Assembly (NCBI RefSeq): GCF_021025955.1
Contig: NZ_JAJNCL010000007.1
Location: 62,001 to 126,000, forward strand
Source: Rhodococcus qingshengii
Lineage (GTDB): Bacteria > Actinomycetota > Actinomycetes > Mycobacteriales > Mycobacteriaceae
Direction: 5' to 3'
Length of the DNA stretch: 64,000 nt
The position numbers were made by a program, and so were the translations under genes. Position 1 is the stretch's first letter. Each line of letters starts with the position of its first letter. The notes beneath the pieces are model-generated. The model did not search any database. It had not been told where the DNA came from and was given only the letters and a program-made list of their open reading frames with translations. Shown piece by piece: positions 61,944-64,000 of this stretch.

Positions 61944-63079
61944 CGGGTACCTCCGGTGGTCGGCGCCAGCAGGCCGGGAAGATCGGTTGCGCCGGCGGGT
62001 TCGCCGTCACGCGAAATGAGACCGGCAGTCACCTGTTCCACGAACGATTTTTCGGCCGTGGCGCACATTTCCTGCGGCGCGTTGACGGTGGTCGCCAGGA
62101 CACAGAACAGTGACCGTCCGTCCGGGACGTCCGGCAAGGCCAGACCGGCAGTCAGTGATTGGGTCTGTGGGTCGTAGATGTTGTAGAAGTTTCCGAGCGT
62201 CGTCGGAGCGGTGTGCAAGATCTGTGCAAGGTCGTCCTGTCGATTGACCAGTAGCTGCGTGATCTTCTGCAGTTCGGTGACGTCGGCGACCAGCTTCTCG
62301 TGGTTGTCTCCGACGAAATTCTGAATCCGTCCCATCTCGGTGGCCAGCGTGCCCAACAGAGCATCGAGTTCGGTCCGGTTGTTGTTCAACAGATTCGACA
62401 CGGACGACAACTGATCGCTGAAGCCCACGATCTGACGGTCGTTGGCGGCCAGCGCGCTCACGAACGACTGCAGGTTCCGCACGGTGGTGAACAAGTCTGG
62501 GCCGGAGGCCGCCAGTGTCTTCGCGGCATCCGAGAGGCCTTCGAGTGACCCGTTCGCGATTTGACCGTGTCCACGAAGGGCGTCCGACGAAGAGGAGAGC
62601 AGAGTCGACAGCGTTCCGTCGTTGTTCAGTCCGTTGGGGCCGAGCTGATCGACAAGTGCATTCAGCTGCTCTTTCTCCTCGTCGAAAGACACCGGCACAG
62701 TGGTGCGTTCGATGGGGATCACTGCCTGGTCGGTGAGGACGGCGCCCCCTGTATAGACGGGTGCGAGCTGCACGTACCGTCCACTGACCAGGGTGGGGGC
62801 GATGACAACGGCCTTCGCGTCGGCCGGGATATTGCGGGCACTGTCGTATGTCATCTCCACCTTGACTCGATCGCCCTCCGGTGTGATCGAGTCGACGGTG
62901 CCGATCTTGACTCCGAGCACGTTGACCGGATCACCCTTGTAGAGCCCGGTGGTGTTCTCGAAGTAGGCGACGACATGCTTGGTCGAACTCGAGCTGTACC
63001 AAGCACTTGCGGCGATGATCACGAGAGCGAGTACCACCGCTCCGATGACGACGCGTGTGAAGCGGGGGGCTTTCTTCAT
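61940..63079 (-). CDS. mceD: MCE family protein MceD
   Basis: 379 residues. Membrane segment (VVIGAVVLALVIIAASAWY), MCE domain (VAYFENTTGLYKGDPVNVLG, VKIGTVDSI), helical region, and the MceD-typical GNFYNIYDPQTQSLTAGLALP. Overlaps mceC and mceE by 4 bp each. Confidence 0.92.
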   Translation of the reverse strand: MKKAPRFTRVVIGAVVLALVIIAASAWYSSSSTKHVVAYFENTTGLYKGDPVNVLGVKIGTVDSITPEGDRVKVEMTYDSARNIPADAKAVVIAPTLVSGRYVQLAPVYTGGAVLTDQAVIPIERTTVPVSFDEEKEQLNALVDQLGPNGLNNDGTLSTLLSSSSDALRGHGQIANGSLEGLSDAAKTLAASGPDLFTTVRNLQSFVSALAANDRQIVGFSDQLSSVSNLLNNNRTELDALLGTLATEMGRIQNFVGDNHEKLVADVTELQKITQLLVNRQDDLAQILHTAPTTLGNFYNIYDPQTQSLTAGLALPDVPDGRSLFCVLATTVNAPQEMCATAEKSFVEQVTAGLISRDGEPAGATDLPGLLAPTTGGTR

Positions 63080-64000
63080 CGTGGTGCTCCTGGACTGGAA
63101 GGCTGTTGTCCGTCGAGATTTACCGGGGTGATGTTGGCGAGCAGGCTGTTGAAGAACGGCCCGCTGCCGAGAACGTCGTTGAGCTGGATGGAGAAGGTCC
63201 GCAGACCGCGAATCGACGCGTTGATGTTGTCGTAGTTCTTGTTCAGCAGTTCCAGTGTTGCTCCGACCTGCTCGAGCGTATCCGGCAGGGACGTTTCGTT
63301 GTCCTGGGCAATGGCACTGAGTTGGTCGAAGACGTTCTTGGTGGAAACGATTACCCGGTGAATGGTTTCGGATCGCTCGTTGAGTGCGTGGAACAGAGAT
63401 TGACCGTCGGTCAGCAACATCGTGAACTGGTTGTTGCGGTCGGCAAGTACCTCGGTGATTCCGCCGGTGTGCGCCAACAGATCTCGTAGTGCCTGATCTC
63501 GGGAGGACACGGTGGCGGACACTCGGGTCAGTGCCGTCAACGACTCGGCGAGATCGGGTGAGAGGTCGGCGAGCACTTCGGAGGTGACGAGCAGGGCGTC
63601 GTCGAGTTGCTGCTTGTCGGTCTTGGTGACGGCGGTGGTCACCTCAGCCAACGACTGGGTGATGTCGTATCCGGAACTTGTGCGCGACAACGGGATTGTC
63701 GATCCCTTCGGCAGTGTGCCCGCGCCGGCAGGTGTGAGATCGACAAACCGCTTGCCCAGTACGGTTCCCACTCTGATGGCCGCACCGGATTCGCTGCCGA
63801 CGTCGATCCCGTTGCTGTCGGCGTCGAATCTCACCAGGACGTGATCGTCTTGGAGATCGATGTTCTTGACTCTGCCGACAACCATGCCGGCGATCTGCAC
63901 GTCGTCGCCGACGACCAGCCCACTGGCGTCGGCGAATTCCGCTTTGTACGCGACCGCGTCACTGACGCCGGGGATGGATCGGTAATTGAAGATGACCACC
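63076..64000 (-). CDS. mceC: MCE family protein MceC, 5' part outside the window
   Basis: At least 307 residues; the frame is open to the right edge, so the N-terminal membrane segment lies beyond. MCE domain (KAEFADASGLVVGDDVQIAG, VVGRVKNIDLQDDHVLVRF; GKRFVDLTP) followed by the helical channel region ending GPFFNSLLANITPVNLDGQQ. Assigned as MceC by its place before mceD. mceA, mceB and the YrbE permeases should lie to the right. Confidence 0.88.
   Translation of the reverse strand, partial: VVIFNYRSIPGVSDAVAYKAEFADASGLVVGDDVQIAGMVVGRVKNIDLQDDHVLVRFDADSNGIDVGSESGAAIRVGTVLGKRFVDLTPAGAGTLPKGSTIPLSRTSSGYDITQSLAEVTTAVTKTDKQQLDDALLVTSEVLADLSPDLAESLTALTRVSATVSSRDQALRDLLAHTGGITEVLADRNNQFTMLLTDGQSLFHALNERSETIHRVIVSTKNVFDQLSAIAQDNETSLPDTLEQVGATLELLNKNYDNINASIRGLRTFSIQLNDVLGSGPFFNSLLANITPVNLDGQQPSSPGAPR

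Overview
The window is a high-GC (about 62 percent by eye) actinobacterial chromosome segment, most likely from Rhodococcus or a close mycolate-producing relative. Grounds: a partial mce lipid-importer operon with Mce-associated proteins and an MceG-type ATPase, a FadE5-like acyl-CoA dehydrogenase of exactly the mycobacterial length (611 aa), many SDR, MFS, LysR and TetR genes, frequent GTG starts, ATGA/TGATG gene overlaps, probable leaderless promoters and a DtxR/IdeR-like iron box. No rRNA, tRNA or CRISPR was seen.

Left part (1-6.5 kb). A VTC polyphosphate-polymerase-like gene, a DUF4956 membrane protein and a CotH-like protein (running off the left edge) form one minus-strand operon. It abuts what looks like the first 27 codons of a lost ABC-transporter ATPase. 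A NarL-type two-component pair runs the other way, followed by an SDR and about 0.7 kb of non-coding or decayed DNA.

6.5-15 kb is a probable catabolic island: a CaiB/racemase-family CoA enzyme and a type I Baeyer-Villiger monooxygenase (minus strand), a divergent acyl-CoA synthetase with a TetR regulator, and an iron-ADH/maleylacetate-reductase-family enzyme. All three promoter regions carry the same TetR-like dyad, so the genes are probably one regulon for oxidising a cyclic ketone or ketone-bearing acid. A secreted alpha/beta hydrolase lies beyond it.

15-49 kb is a patchwork of small regulator/enzyme/transporter modules: LysR-MFS-amidase, MarR-membrane protein-NmrA, LysR with an Imm52-like protein opposite MFS-nitronate monooxygenase, FadE5, an ADH / XRE-MmyB-type regulator / MFS / PQQ sugar dehydrogenase set sharing a palindrome, SDR/TetR, an amino acid permease, an AlkD-like protein, and an iron-siderophore binding lipoprotein behind an iron box. 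The least familiar module is a HEAT-repeat protein plus a MerR regulator that itself carries a HEAT-like tail, behind a textbook 19-bp-spacer MerR promoter.

49-57 kb holds the three-enzyme lower meta-cleavage operon (hydratase, acylating acetaldehyde dehydrogenase, aldolase) with an IclR regulator. Then comes a graveyard: a HelD-like helicase with three frameshifts, a beheaded zeta-toxin-like gene, and decayed ISL3 and IS481 elements. 57-64 kb is the 3' half of the mce operon (mceC, D, E, F, two Mas proteins, ATPase), read on the minus strand.
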